In this document: in pieces, positions 19,178 to 25,367 of the stretch
How the letters are laid out: the number at the start of each line of letters is the position of its first letter
Numbering within the stretch: position 1 is the first letter of the stretch
NCBI GenBank assembly: GCA_041658955.1
Contig: JBAZZE010000012.1
Location: forward strand, 1-25,367
Direction: 5' to 3'
Length of the DNA: 25,367 nucleotides
Origin: UBA2283 sp041658955
Lineage (GTDB): Bacteria > Patescibacteriota > Microgenomatia > UBA12405
Notes under the pieces: generated by a model
Databases searched by the model: none
What the model was told of the DNA's origin: nothing
Seen by the model: the letters and a program-made list of their open reading frames with translations, nothing else
Made by a program: the position numbers and the translations under genes

Positions 19178-21112
19178 ATGAATAATAGAAGGATATTGTT
19201 GTCGACTTTATTAACGGCAGTTTTTCTACTATTGGGGACACATGAATCTTTGGCTGCGAGCAGTAAATCATACAGAATTTCCTCAGCTAACATAGAGGCA
19301 AAACTTGATATAGATGGGTCAATGGAGGTAAAGGAATCAAGGCAATACAATTTCAACGGTAGTTATACTTTTGCTTATCAATATATCAATAAAAGAGGTG
19401 GTAAAGGAATTGAAAACGGGAGGACCGAAGACTATATACTGACAGACTTTTCACTTTGCGATGCTAGCAGTTGTTACCGAAGATTGGACAGTAATCAAAT
19501 ACAAGCGGCTGATAGTAATAGACCAGCGGGGACCTTTTATGTAATCGAAGAGGCTGATAGATATTATGTAAAGTGGTTTTACTTTAGCAATAGTGGAATA
19601 AAGAATTTTGACTTGAGATATAAAGTCGTAAATGCAATTACTCTACAAAAAGATACGGCGGAACTGTATTGGAAAATGATCGGAGACGGGTGGGAAGTGG
19701 CCACAAGTAATGTGGTAACAAAAGTAATCCTGCCAAAAGCGGTCAGTGGAGATGAAATTAAAGCTTGGGCACATGGACCTCTCTCTGGAGTGGTGTCGAT
19801 TCCAACAAACAACTTAGTGGCGGCAACAGTAAATAAACTACCAACGAAAACTTTTTTTGAAGTAAGAGTCCTAATGCCTAAAGAAACTTTTTATAAGGGA
19901 GTTGCAGGGACTTTAACGACGGCTGACATTGAGAAACAAGAAAAAAGCTATATTGAGGAGACCATTCGAATCCAAAAAAGGAATGAGATGACAGCCCAAG
20001 CAGTAGTTGTTGGGGTAGTACTTTTAACAGCATGGGCAGTTTTGCGGTTTGTAAAAAGTCTAAGTCAATTTCTGAAAAATGGTCTGGAATTAAGGATGCC
20101 CAGGGTTAATTTGGCAGATAGAATTTGGGAACCACCAAGTGATATTGATCCGGCACAAGTAGAACAGCTTTTAAAAGCGGAAAAAACCTTGACTCCAAAA
20201 TCGTTTACGGCGACGATTTTATCCCTAGTACAACACCGGGTTTATAAGTTAACTCGAAGTGACCAAAAGATTGGTTTTTTAATATTTAAGAAATATGAAT
20301 ATTATTTGGAAAAACAGGAGATGGGGAAATATGCTCCATCAGGGATAGAACAAAAAACTATTGAGTATCTTGATAAAGTTGGGACTGGAAAAATTGGGCT
20401 ATCTGACATTGTTAAATATGCCAGAAGTCGAAGAACGACCAGTTACAACTTTTTTAAATCGCTGGAAAAGACGGCCTTAAGGGAGAATTTGGAGGAAGGC
20501 TATTTTGATAAAAAAGCTCATTTTTTGGTGAATGACTACGGAGGGGAAGTGGGTAATGGGATAACAGTATTTATAGCTTTTATGACCCTAACGTTTACTG
20601 CTCCCCTACTAACAAAACAACCTTGGTTTTTGGTGGCACAAATACTTTGCATCCCAATACTGGTAATAATAATGTCGATAAGAGGAATAATGAAAAAGTA
20701 TGGGGAGAAGCGAACTCCCAGGGGTAGTGAGGAAGCAGCTAAATGGATTGCTTTTGAAAAACATATGAAGGATTATCGACAGACACAAAAATATCCAATT
20801 GATTCAATTGTATTGTGGGAAAAATATTTGGTATACGGAACTGTATTGGGAGTGTCAATGAAAGTTTTATCACAACTACCAGTGAAATTTAGTGCTGAGG
20901 ATGCAATAGTAGGAACTACTTACTGGGGAGGAGGACACTTTTCGGGGACAGACGGAGCATTTGGTCGAGATTTTGGGTCGTTTTCACAAGCAATGAATTC
21001 AATTGCCTCAACTGCGAGCGCCAGCTATGGGGCTAGTGGAACTGGTTCATCAGGAGGAGCTTCTGGTGGTGGAGGCGGTGGTGGAGGCGGAGGTGGAGGC
21101 GGAGCTGGCTAA
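19178..21112 (+). CDS. DUF2207 family membrane protein with poly-Gly tail
   Basis: A 644-residue protein of the DUF2207 type. A signal peptide (residues 1-26, ending SLAA) is followed by an outside beta-rich domain (about 30-255; SANIEAKLDIDGSMEVKESRQYNF split over SANIEAKLDIDG and SMEVKESRQYNF), a membrane helix (about 278-297), a cytoplasmic region with winged-helix-like charged helices, and a second pair of membrane helices (about 463-505). The C-terminus runs through YWGGGHFSG and a Ser/Ala/Gly stretch into 13 consecutive glycines, ending GAG. DUF2207 proteins are common in compact bacterial genomes and often end in Gly-rich tails; function is unknown, presumably an envelope protein. The preceding 36-codon ORF shares the upstream region. 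Confidence 0.75.
   Translation: MNNRRILLSTLLTAVFLLLGTHESLAASSKSYRISSANIEAKLDIDGSMEVKESRQYNFNGSYTFAYQYINKRGGKGIENGRTEDYILTDFSLCDASSCYRRLDSNQIQAADSNRPAGTFYVIEEADRYYVKWFYFSNSGIKNFDLRYKVVNAITLQKDTAELYWKMIGDGWEVATSNVVTKVILPKAVSGDEIKAWAHGPLSGVVSIPTNNLVAATVNKLPTKTFFEVRVLMPKETFYKGVAGTLTTADIEKQEKSYIEETIRIQKRNEMTAQAVVVGVVLLTAWAVLRFVKSLSQFLKNGLELRMPRVNLADRIWEPPSDIDPAQVEQLLKAEKTLTPKSFTATILSLVQHRVYKLTRSDQKIGFLIFKKYEYYLEKQEMGKYAPSGIEQKTIEYLDKVGTGKIGLSDIVKYARSRRTTSYNFFKSLEKTALRENLEEGYFDKKAHFLVNDYGGEVGNGITVFIAFMTLTFTAPLLTKQPWFLVAQILCIPILVIIMSIRGIMKKYGEKRTPRGSEEAAKWIAFEKHMKDYRQTQKYPIDSIVLWEKYLVYGTVLGVSMKVLSQLPVKFSAEDAIVGTTYWGGGHFSGTDGAFGRDFGSFSQAMNSIASTASASYGASGTGSSGGASGGGGGGGGGGGGGAG
21068..21103 (+). repeat. 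12-bp tandem repeat encoding the poly-Gly tail
   Basis: Three head-to-tail copies of a 12-base unit: GGTGGAGGCGGT (21068-21079) and GGTGGAGGCGGA twice (21080-21091, 21092-21103). Each unit encodes four glycines. The in-frame unit length means copy-number changes would lengthen or shorten the tail without a frameshift. Confidence 0.9.
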
Positions 21113-21116
21113 ATAT

Positions 21117-21671
21117 ATGATTACCCTACTTGATATACATCGAAGAAAAAAGAAAATATTTGAGAGGATGGGTTTGGGGGTCTTATGTGATTGGTTGCAA
21201 AAAAGGACATTTATTAGACCAAACCACATAACTTTGATCAATTTATTTGTCGGTGTGGGAGCGTGTGTGAGTTTGTTTAATGACTTAAGGCTGACATCAG
21301 GATTAATTATCTTAATGATGTTGATAGACGGATTTGATGGATACTATGCAGTTAGAAATAATCTAAAAACAAAAACAGGGGAGATTTTAGATCATGGAGG
21401 TGATTTGATAATCGGAGTAATAATGCTAATAAAAAGCTATTGGTATTTTGACGAACCATGGATAATATTGTTACCAATATTTTTCATCGGAGAGTGGTTA
21501 CTTATTTGGTGGAATGAGTGGCAAGAAGAAAAATTTCCGGAAAGGGATTTTATTTATCTATTTATTTTTGGCTGGTATTGGCAAGGATTAGTGGTGCAAC
21601 TAGTGATGCAACCAATGATTTTGGGGTACTTTTTATTTAATAGAATGCGGGGTGCTAAAATTGGTTATTAA
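21117..21671 (+). CDS. CDP-alcohol phosphatidyltransferase family protein
   Basis: A 184-residue membrane enzyme from the ATG at 21117; the frame is open further upstream (from 21003) but only as a shadow of the poly-Gly tail. Cytoplasmic N-terminus with RPNHITLINLFVGVGA, then the family active site: D71-x2-D74-G75-x2-A78-x9-G88-x3-D92-x3-D96 (DGFDGYYAV and GEILDHGGD). The four aspartates that bind Mg2+ are all present, but the usual Arg after Ala is Val79, with Arg at position 80. Such enzymes transfer a phospho-alcohol headgroup from a CDP-lipid; the exact product (for example phosphatidylglycerol phosphate or phosphatidylinositol phosphate) cannot be told. Five to six helices. Start lies five bases after the DUF2207 stop. 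Confidence 0.8.
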   Translation: MITLLDIHRRKKKIFERMGLGVLCDWLQKRTFIRPNHITLINLFVGVGACVSLFNDLRLTSGLIILMMLIDGFDGYYAVRNNLKTKTGEILDHGGDLIIGVIMLIKSYWYFDEPWIILLPIFFIGEWLLIWWNEWQEEKFPERDFIYLFIFGWYWQGLVVQLVMQPMILGYFLFNRMRGAKIGY

Positions 21672-21685
21672 TTATTGTAAAAATA

Positions 21686-22234
21686 ATGACTAAAAAATAT
21701 TTAATACTAGCGGTGTCTTTATTGATATTAGGTGGATGTACTAAACCAGCAATAGTTTCGAATGTAGTAAATAAGGTTGAAGAAAAGAAAGAAGAAGCTA
21801 AAAAATCAATTAAAGATTTGGTGGCATCAGGTGTCAGTCAAAAATGTTCATGGAAGTCTGATGTAGACGGAACTTCGTCTTCCGGACAAATGTGGATATC
21901 AGGAAAGAAATTTAAACAGGAAATTACTACAACATCGGCTGCGACTAAAGTAGAAACCAAAGCAATAGTGTTATCTGATGGGAGTTATACCTACATGTGG
22001 AATAATGAGATGGGCAAAAAGGGTATCAAAATGGCGATTAAAGATGATGAAAACCAAGATTTTACAGCTGAGAACGGAAAAGCTGATTGGAACAAAGAAT
22101 TTCAGTTTGAATGCAATCCAACTGCAGTGAGTGATAGTGAACTAGCACCTCCAAGCGATATTGATTTTCAAGATTTGGGTCTGCAACTGGAGCAATTACA
22201 ACAATTGCAAAAGAAATACGGCCAGGGTGAGTAA
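21686..22234 (+). CDS. Predicted lipoprotein
   Basis: A 182-residue lipoprotein. The N-terminus MTKKYLILAVSLLILGGC is a type II signal with lipobox LGGC and Cys18 as the lipid-modified residue. A charged helix (NKVEEKKEEAKKSIKD) and then a beta-rich domain follow, with CSWKSDVDG, GQMWISGKKFKQEI, VLSDGSYTYMWNNE and FQFECNPTAVSD; the two remaining cysteines may form a disulfide. The C-terminal QLEQLQQLQKKYGQ is helical. This domain plan (repeated W and G in strands) resembles carriers of unknown ligands such as LolA-like lipoproteins; I am not sure of the family. It is followed by trmH after six bases. Confidence 0.7.
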   Translation: MTKKYLILAVSLLILGGCTKPAIVSNVVNKVEEKKEEAKKSIKDLVASGVSQKCSWKSDVDGTSSSGQMWISGKKFKQEITTTSAATKVETKAIVLSDGSYTYMWNNEMGKKGIKMAIKDDENQDFTAENGKADWNKEFQFECNPTAVSDSELAPPSDIDFQDLGLQLEQLQQLQKKYGQGE

Positions 22235-22240
22235 TCATTA

Positions 22241-22822
22241 ATGGAAGTAACTGATCGACAGGAAAAGATAGATAAGGTAATCGTTAATCGACGCGAAGGA
22301 GTGGTGGTGTTGCAGGATATTCATGACCCTCATAATGCGGCAGCGGTGTGGCGAAGTGCGGATGCAATGGGTTTGCAGAAGATTTATCTTATATTTGAAA
22401 AAGAAAAAGAATTTAATCCTAAAAAAATGGGTCGGGAGTCTTCAGCATCGGCAAATAAATGGTTGGATTTTAAGATATTTAAATCGACAAAAGAATGTTT
22501 TGACGAGCTTCACAAAGATGGTTATGAAATTTTTGCAACAGTATTAGATAAAGAGGCGAGAACGGTTGGAAGTGTTGATATGGCAAGCCAAAAAAAGGTG
22601 GCAGTTGTGATGGGAAATGAACACAGAGGACTGACTGAAGAGGCTACAAACTTAGCAGATAAAAAGATTTATATCCCCATGAGAGGAATGGTACAGAGTC
22701 TTAATTTGTCGGTAAGTGCAGCAATATGTCTATATGAGATAGAGAGACAAAGAAATATAAATGGTGGCGATTTTGGATTGAACGTGGATGAAAAAAAAGA
22801 TCTGGAGAGGAGATGGAGATAG
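22241..22822 (+). CDS. trmH: SpoU/TrmH-type RNA 2'-O-methyltransferase
   Basis: A 193-residue SPOUT methyltransferase. Motif 1 is LQDIHDPHNAAAVWRSADAMG (N32 and R38; written as LQDIHDPHNAAAV and WRSADAMG), motif 2 VVMGNEHRGLTEEA, and motif 3 IPMRGMVQSLNLSVSAAICLYE, the trefoil-knot SAM site (shown as IPMRGMVQSLNLSV and SAAICLYE). Its sequence is nearest to TrmH, which methylates G18 of tRNA; the lack of the usual C-terminal extension and the shorter length make that assignment less than certain. It ends three bases from the convergent gene at 22826. Confidence 0.85.
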   Translation: MEVTDRQEKIDKVIVNRREGVVVLQDIHDPHNAAAVWRSADAMGLQKIYLIFEKEKEFNPKKMGRESSASANKWLDFKIFKSTKECFDELHKDGYEIFATVLDKEARTVGSVDMASQKKVAVVMGNEHRGLTEEATNLADKKIYIPMRGMVQSLNLSVSAAICLYEIERQRNINGGDFGLNVDEKKDLERRWR

Positions 22823-22825
22823 TTA

Positions 22826-23404
22826 CTAAGCTTTCATTTTATTTTCAGGGGAAAGAAAATCTTCAACAACTTGGTGGAGTTGTTGATATTGATCTTTAGT
22901 TACAAAAATATAAAGACTCTTTTCGGGCCGGAGAACTGGAGCAGGATCTTTACCACCACCGACAAATTCGAAATGAGGATAGACAAGTGGAATGGCATCG
23001 ATGCCAGCAAGCTCCTCTTCGGAAGTATGAGCGATCAGTTCGTCAGTCTGACGTAAAACTTCGGTAAGTGTACAAAGTCCTAACTGCATACCACTTTGAA
23101 CATCGAGCATTTCAGCTTTACCAAAAGCAACCATCCAACGGTTTTCTCCTCCATTTTCATTGAAATAAACATGAGGTTTAAAATCCCTCATCAGAATTCC
23201 TGTCTTGTCGACGTTCTTGAACTTATCTCGATTATTTTCATGACTATATAGATCATCAAATGTTTTATCAGGATGAAGCTGAAGAAACGAATACAGAGCA
23301 CGATCCTGAGTGGCGAAGGATTGGGATTCATCGCGAAGCTTGGTAGCAATACTAATAGCGACAACAGTGTCATGGGTAATTGAGGCGCTTAAGTCAGCGG
23401 ACAT
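22826..23404 (-). CDS. Hypothetical protein, 192 residues, in operon with rnhB
   Basis: I do not recognise this protein. It is soluble, with no signal or membrane segment. Noticeable segments are HDTVVAISIATKLRDES near the start, KPHVYFNENGGENRWMVAFGKAEML (given as KPHVYFNENGG and ENRWMVAFGKAEML) in the middle, and VYPHFEFVGGGKDPAPVLRPEK towards the end. The mixture of Gly turns and aromatic strands suggests an alpha/beta fold. Its ATG lies 11 bases inside the end of rnhB on the same strand, so the two are co-translated. A link to nucleic-acid maintenance is only suggested by that context. Confidence 0.6.
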   Translation of the reverse strand: MSADLSASITHDTVVAISIATKLRDESQSFATQDRALYSFLQLHPDKTFDDLYSHENNRDKFKNVDKTGILMRDFKPHVYFNENGGENRWMVAFGKAEMLDVQSGMQLGLCTLTEVLRQTDELIAHTSEEELAGIDAIPLVYPHFEFVGGGKDPAPVLRPEKSLYIFVTKDQYQQLHQVVEDFLSPENKMKA

Positions 23405-24023
23405 ATTTTTTTAGGGGTTGATAGGAATAACGGTGGATGGAGCATGGTCCATATTTTATTATAGCTTCAAGATGGGTTTTGGTACCATAACCCTTATGAG
23501 AGGCAAACCCGTACTCTGGAAAGTTTTGGGCGTGGATGTCCATCTGTTTGTCTCGATCAACTTTGGCAACAATCGAAGCACTGGCAACGCTAAAACATTT
23601 TTGATCGCCTTTGATAATTGAGCATGTATTAACTAATTTTTTAACGTTATAATTGCCATCAATAAGGCAATAATCAAAGCTAGAACTATAGAATTTTAGA
23701 GCTTTGGTAATTAAAGAATAGATACAAACAGCTATCCCCTGCTTGTCGATTTCGACTGAGGTGGAGGAAAAGGTTGCAAATCGTTGACCTGAACTAAGAA
23801 AATGTTCGTGAATTTTTTGGCGTTTTTGAGCAGAAAGCAATTTGGAATCACGAACTCCAAGGTTGATGAATTCCTGAGGATTAAATGTATGGAGATCAAG
23901 AAGAAAAGCACCGATGGTAACTGGGCCAGCAAGAGGTCCTCGACCTACCTCATCAATGCCAAGTAGATAACGACAACTAGGTGGTACTTGTGATTTTTCA
24001 AACTTAAAATCGGGAAGGTTCAC
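23394..24023 (-). CDS. rnhB: Ribonuclease HII
   Basis: A 209-residue enzyme that cuts the RNA strand of RNA-DNA hybrids, including single ribonucleotides in DNA. The four catalytic acids are visible: D24 and E25 in LLGIDEVGRGPLAGPV, D122 in YCLIDGNYN, and D156 in IVAKVDRDKQMD. The family closer GFASHKGYGTKTHLEAI is intact. It begins with GTG at 24023, before which a weak TAATTC lies six bases upstream; a stronger TATAAT at 24058-24053 would give a leader of about 23 bases. It is divergent from the desulforedoxin gene and overlaps the unknown gene at 22826-23404. Confidence 0.93.
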   Translation of the reverse strand: MNLPDFKFEKSQVPPSCRYLLGIDEVGRGPLAGPVTIGAFLLDLHTFNPQEFINLGVRDSKLLSAQKRQKIHEHFLSSGQRFATFSSTSVEIDKQGIAVCIYSLITKALKFYSSSFDYCLIDGNYNVKKLVNTCSIIKGDQKCFSVASASIVAKVDRDKQMDIHAQNFPEYGFASHKGYGTKTHLEAIIKYGPCSIHRYSYQPLKKYVR

Positions 24024-24060
24024 GGAGTAGAATTAATTGGTTATTAATTCAAATTATAGT
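24024..24060. promoter_or_regulatory. Divergent promoter region between rnhB and the desulforedoxin gene
   Basis: Only 37 bases separate two divergent starts. TATAAT reads leftward (24058-24053) for rnhB, and TATAGT (24055-24060) reads rightward, directly abutting the ATG at 24061. The rightward element is too close for a normal leaderless start, so the exact promoter of the small gene is uncertain. Confidence 0.3.
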
Positions 24061-24195
24061 ATGGCCGTTACCAAGATAGGAGAAAAGTATTATTGTACCG
24101 TTTGTGGAAACGAGGTTAGTGTCGATAAAGTCGGCGGAGGAACATTGGTTTGTTGTGGAAAAGAAATGGTTTTGAAGACTGAAAGGGCTTTTTAG
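24061..24195 (+). CDS. Stand-alone desulforedoxin-type Fe-S4 protein, 44 residues
   Basis: A 44-residue protein too short for most gene filters. It has C12-x2-C15-x15-C31-C32 (YYCTVCGNEV and GGGTLVCCGKEM), exactly the ligand spacing of desulforedoxin and of the N-terminal domain of desulfoferrodoxin: an iron bound by four cysteines. There is no superoxide reductase domain fused or next to it. It would act as a small cytoplasmic electron carrier, possibly as a dimer as in Desulfovibrio. It follows the divergent rnhB gene and precedes the M3 peptidase by 17 bases. Confidence 0.8.
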   Translation: MAVTKIGEKYYCTVCGNEVSVDKVGGGTLVCCGKEMVLKTERAF

Positions 24196-24197
24196 CC

Positions 24198-24207
24198 TTG
24201 CTACAAT
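24198..24207 (+). promoter_or_regulatory. Extended -10 for the M3 peptidase gene, leaderless spacing
   Basis: TTGC-TACAAT ends five bases before the ATG at 24213. The same ten bases (TTGCTACAAT) occur on the minus strand at 129-120 as part of the strong promoter there. Confidence 0.5.
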
Positions 24208-24212
24208 AAGAC

Positions 24213-25367
24213 ATGGCTAAAAATGAAGCAGAAAACTGGAACTTGAGCGAACTAGGAAAAGTAGAAGATTACGATAAGCTACTGGCGGAAATTGATTCCA
24301 ACATCGCTGTGGTGGAAAAATGGTGGAAGAAGTTAGATCCAAAAATGAGTAAAGAAGAGTTTGCGGAGTTTATGGAATATGACGAGACACTCGACGAAAA
24401 ATTTTCAAGGCTAGGGTATCTGCCTGAATTAATGGAATCGACAAATCAGAAAGACAGTATGGCTCGGCTAATGAAGAGTAAGGCAAGTGATCTTGCTTTG
24501 AAATTTAATAAAACTAGCCGAAAGATAGGACATTGGCTGAAAGGACTTGAAGTAGATGGTAAAGAAAAACTGGATGATACAAATGCTAAAAGATTGTTTA
24601 GTGCTATCCCTGATTTGGAATACGGTCTTAACTATGGACGATTGGCGGCAAAGTACACTCTACCCCAAAGAGAAGAGGAAATAATTGATAATAAGGATGT
24701 AAATGGAATAGGGGCAGTGAGTGATCTTCGAGGATTGATCGAAGCTGACTTGGTTTACGATATGGAGGGGAAGAAAATTAAAAATCAGGCTGACTTATTG
24801 AAATATGTCCATGATGTTAATCCTAAAAAACGAGAGTCGGCTTATAGAGCTCTGTTTAAAGAACACTACAAAAACATAGATAAATTTTTCGTAATCTACC
24901 AGTCAGTAGTTAAAGACTGGGGATATGAAGCCAAACTACGAGGATACAAATCGGCGATTGAAGTAAGAAACTTTGGTAATCATGTACCAAACGACGCAAT
25001 TGAAACATTATTGAGAGTTTGCCGTGAGGAAAGAAAAGTTTTTTGGAGATACTTTGAGACTAAAGCAAAACTTCTTAAAAAGAAAAAACTAAGTCGGTTT
25101 GATATTTATGCGCCAATAAACCTAAAGTCCGGTAAAAAAATTAAGTATCCGGAAGCAAAAGAGCTGGTACTAAAAAGTTTTGCGACGTTTTCTAAAAAAT
25201 TTGCGGATATGGCGGAAAAAGTAATGGTCGAAGGACATATTGACTCTCATCCAAAAACTAATAAAAGAAGTGGGGCATTTTGTGCGACGGTAAATCCAAA
25301 AGTCACACCTTATGTACTTTTAAACTATACCGATAGTCAAAGAGATGTATCGACATTGGCTCACGAA
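24213..25367 (+). CDS. M3-family oligoendopeptidase F-like, truncated by window edge
   Basis: The 5' part of a thimet-type metallopeptidase; 385 residues are present. The N-terminus is soluble (no signal), with WNLSELG typical of oligoendopeptidase F. Later landmarks are LRGYKSAIEVRNFGNHVP, FDIYAPINLK, KRSGAFCATVNPKVTPYVLLNYTDS (given in parts: KRSGAFCATVNPKV and TPYVLLNYTDS) and QRDVSTLAHE, where HE is the first half of the HEXXH zinc motif. The window ends exactly at that glutamate, so the second His, the downstream ligand Glu and the C-terminus are not visible. It would degrade short peptides in the cytoplasm. Confidence 0.88.
   Translation, partial: MAKNEAENWNLSELGKVEDYDKLLAEIDSNIAVVEKWWKKLDPKMSKEEFAEFMEYDETLDEKFSRLGYLPELMESTNQKDSMARLMKSKASDLALKFNKTSRKIGHWLKGLEVDGKEKLDDTNAKRLFSAIPDLEYGLNYGRLAAKYTLPQREEEIIDNKDVNGIGAVSDLRGLIEADLVYDMEGKKIKNQADLLKYVHDVNPKKRESAYRALFKEHYKNIDKFFVIYQSVVKDWGYEAKLRGYKSAIEVRNFGNHVPNDAIETLLRVCREERKVFWRYFETKAKLLKKKKLSRFDIYAPINLKSGKKIKYPEAKELVLKSFATFSKKFADMAEKVMVEGHIDSHPKTNKRSGAFCATVNPKVTPYVLLNYTDSQRDVSTLAHE

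Noticed and set aside
21003..21116. Upstream extension of the CDP-alcohol phosphatidyltransferase frame
   Set aside because: It lies inside the poly-Gly end of DUF2207 and encodes a Val/Glu-rich low-complexity sequence; the family N-terminus begins at 21117.
24183..24199. AAGG-CT / AG-CCTT hairpin near the desulforedoxin stop as a terminator
   Set aside because: The stem is short and bulged, overlaps the coding end, and no T-run follows; the extended -10 of the next gene begins there.

Overview
The window looks like a piece of an A+T-rich, gene-dense bacterial chromosome that uses the standard stop codons, including TGA. Genes are short, intergenic gaps are mostly under 150 bases, many genes overlap by 1-4 bases, and several convergent pairs meet with 1-3 bases between them or overlap. 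This compactness, the scarcity of clear Shine-Dalgarno sites, and families such as YggT, DUF2207, DUF4342 and a bactofilin-like membrane protein suggest a Candidate Phyla Radiation / Patescibacteria genome, perhaps Microgenomates-like. That placement is an inference from gene style, not from a marker gene. I saw no rRNA, tRNA, CRISPR array, insertion sequence or phage gene.

Layout. 1-214: a divergent promoter region, with a strong minus-strand promoter reading off the left edge. 215-2463: a run of small accessory families (DUF1697, TfoX N-terminal, DUF1761, tandem VOC). 2460-2610: a 37-codon hydrophobic minus-strand ORF and an EamA transporter promoter back to back on one palindrome. 2611-4643: EamA transporter and a beta-helix/membrane protein. 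6219-4633 (minus): an envelope operon of YggT, M23 peptidase and PAP2 phosphatase; the last gene appears to start at a non-standard ATA codon. 6284-8515: an anchored phosphodiester glycosidase-like protein and two unknown proteins. 8512-11645: overlapping genes for an MFS transporter, TspO, DUF2177, DUF1295 and a cupin.

11746-16886 is the most distinctive region. It holds a membrane-anchored MAPR-type cytochrome b5-like protein, a secreted b5-like protein lacking the usual axial histidines, a ferric-reductase/NOX-type flavocytochrome, and a second secreted b5-like protein that keeps the histidines. An OmpR-type response regulator, a histidine kinase and a Cys/Lys-rich small protein follow. 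I propose an outward electron-transfer module with its own two-component system.

16890-25367 holds zwf (minus), an unknown gene, a DUF4342 protein, two very small ORFs, DUF2207 with a tandem-repeat poly-glycine tail, a CDP-alcohol phosphatidyltransferase, a lipoprotein, a TrmH-type methyltransferase, an unknown gene plus rnhB (minus), a 44-residue desulforedoxin, and the start of an M3 oligoendopeptidase cut by the right edge within its zinc motif.

A recurring feature across the window is a sigma70-like -10 hexamer ending 5-7 bases before the start codon. At least a dozen units show it, which predicts leaderless transcripts as the normal way of starting translation here. This reading also reveals short ORFs and one mis-startable gene that length- or SD-based gene calling would miss.
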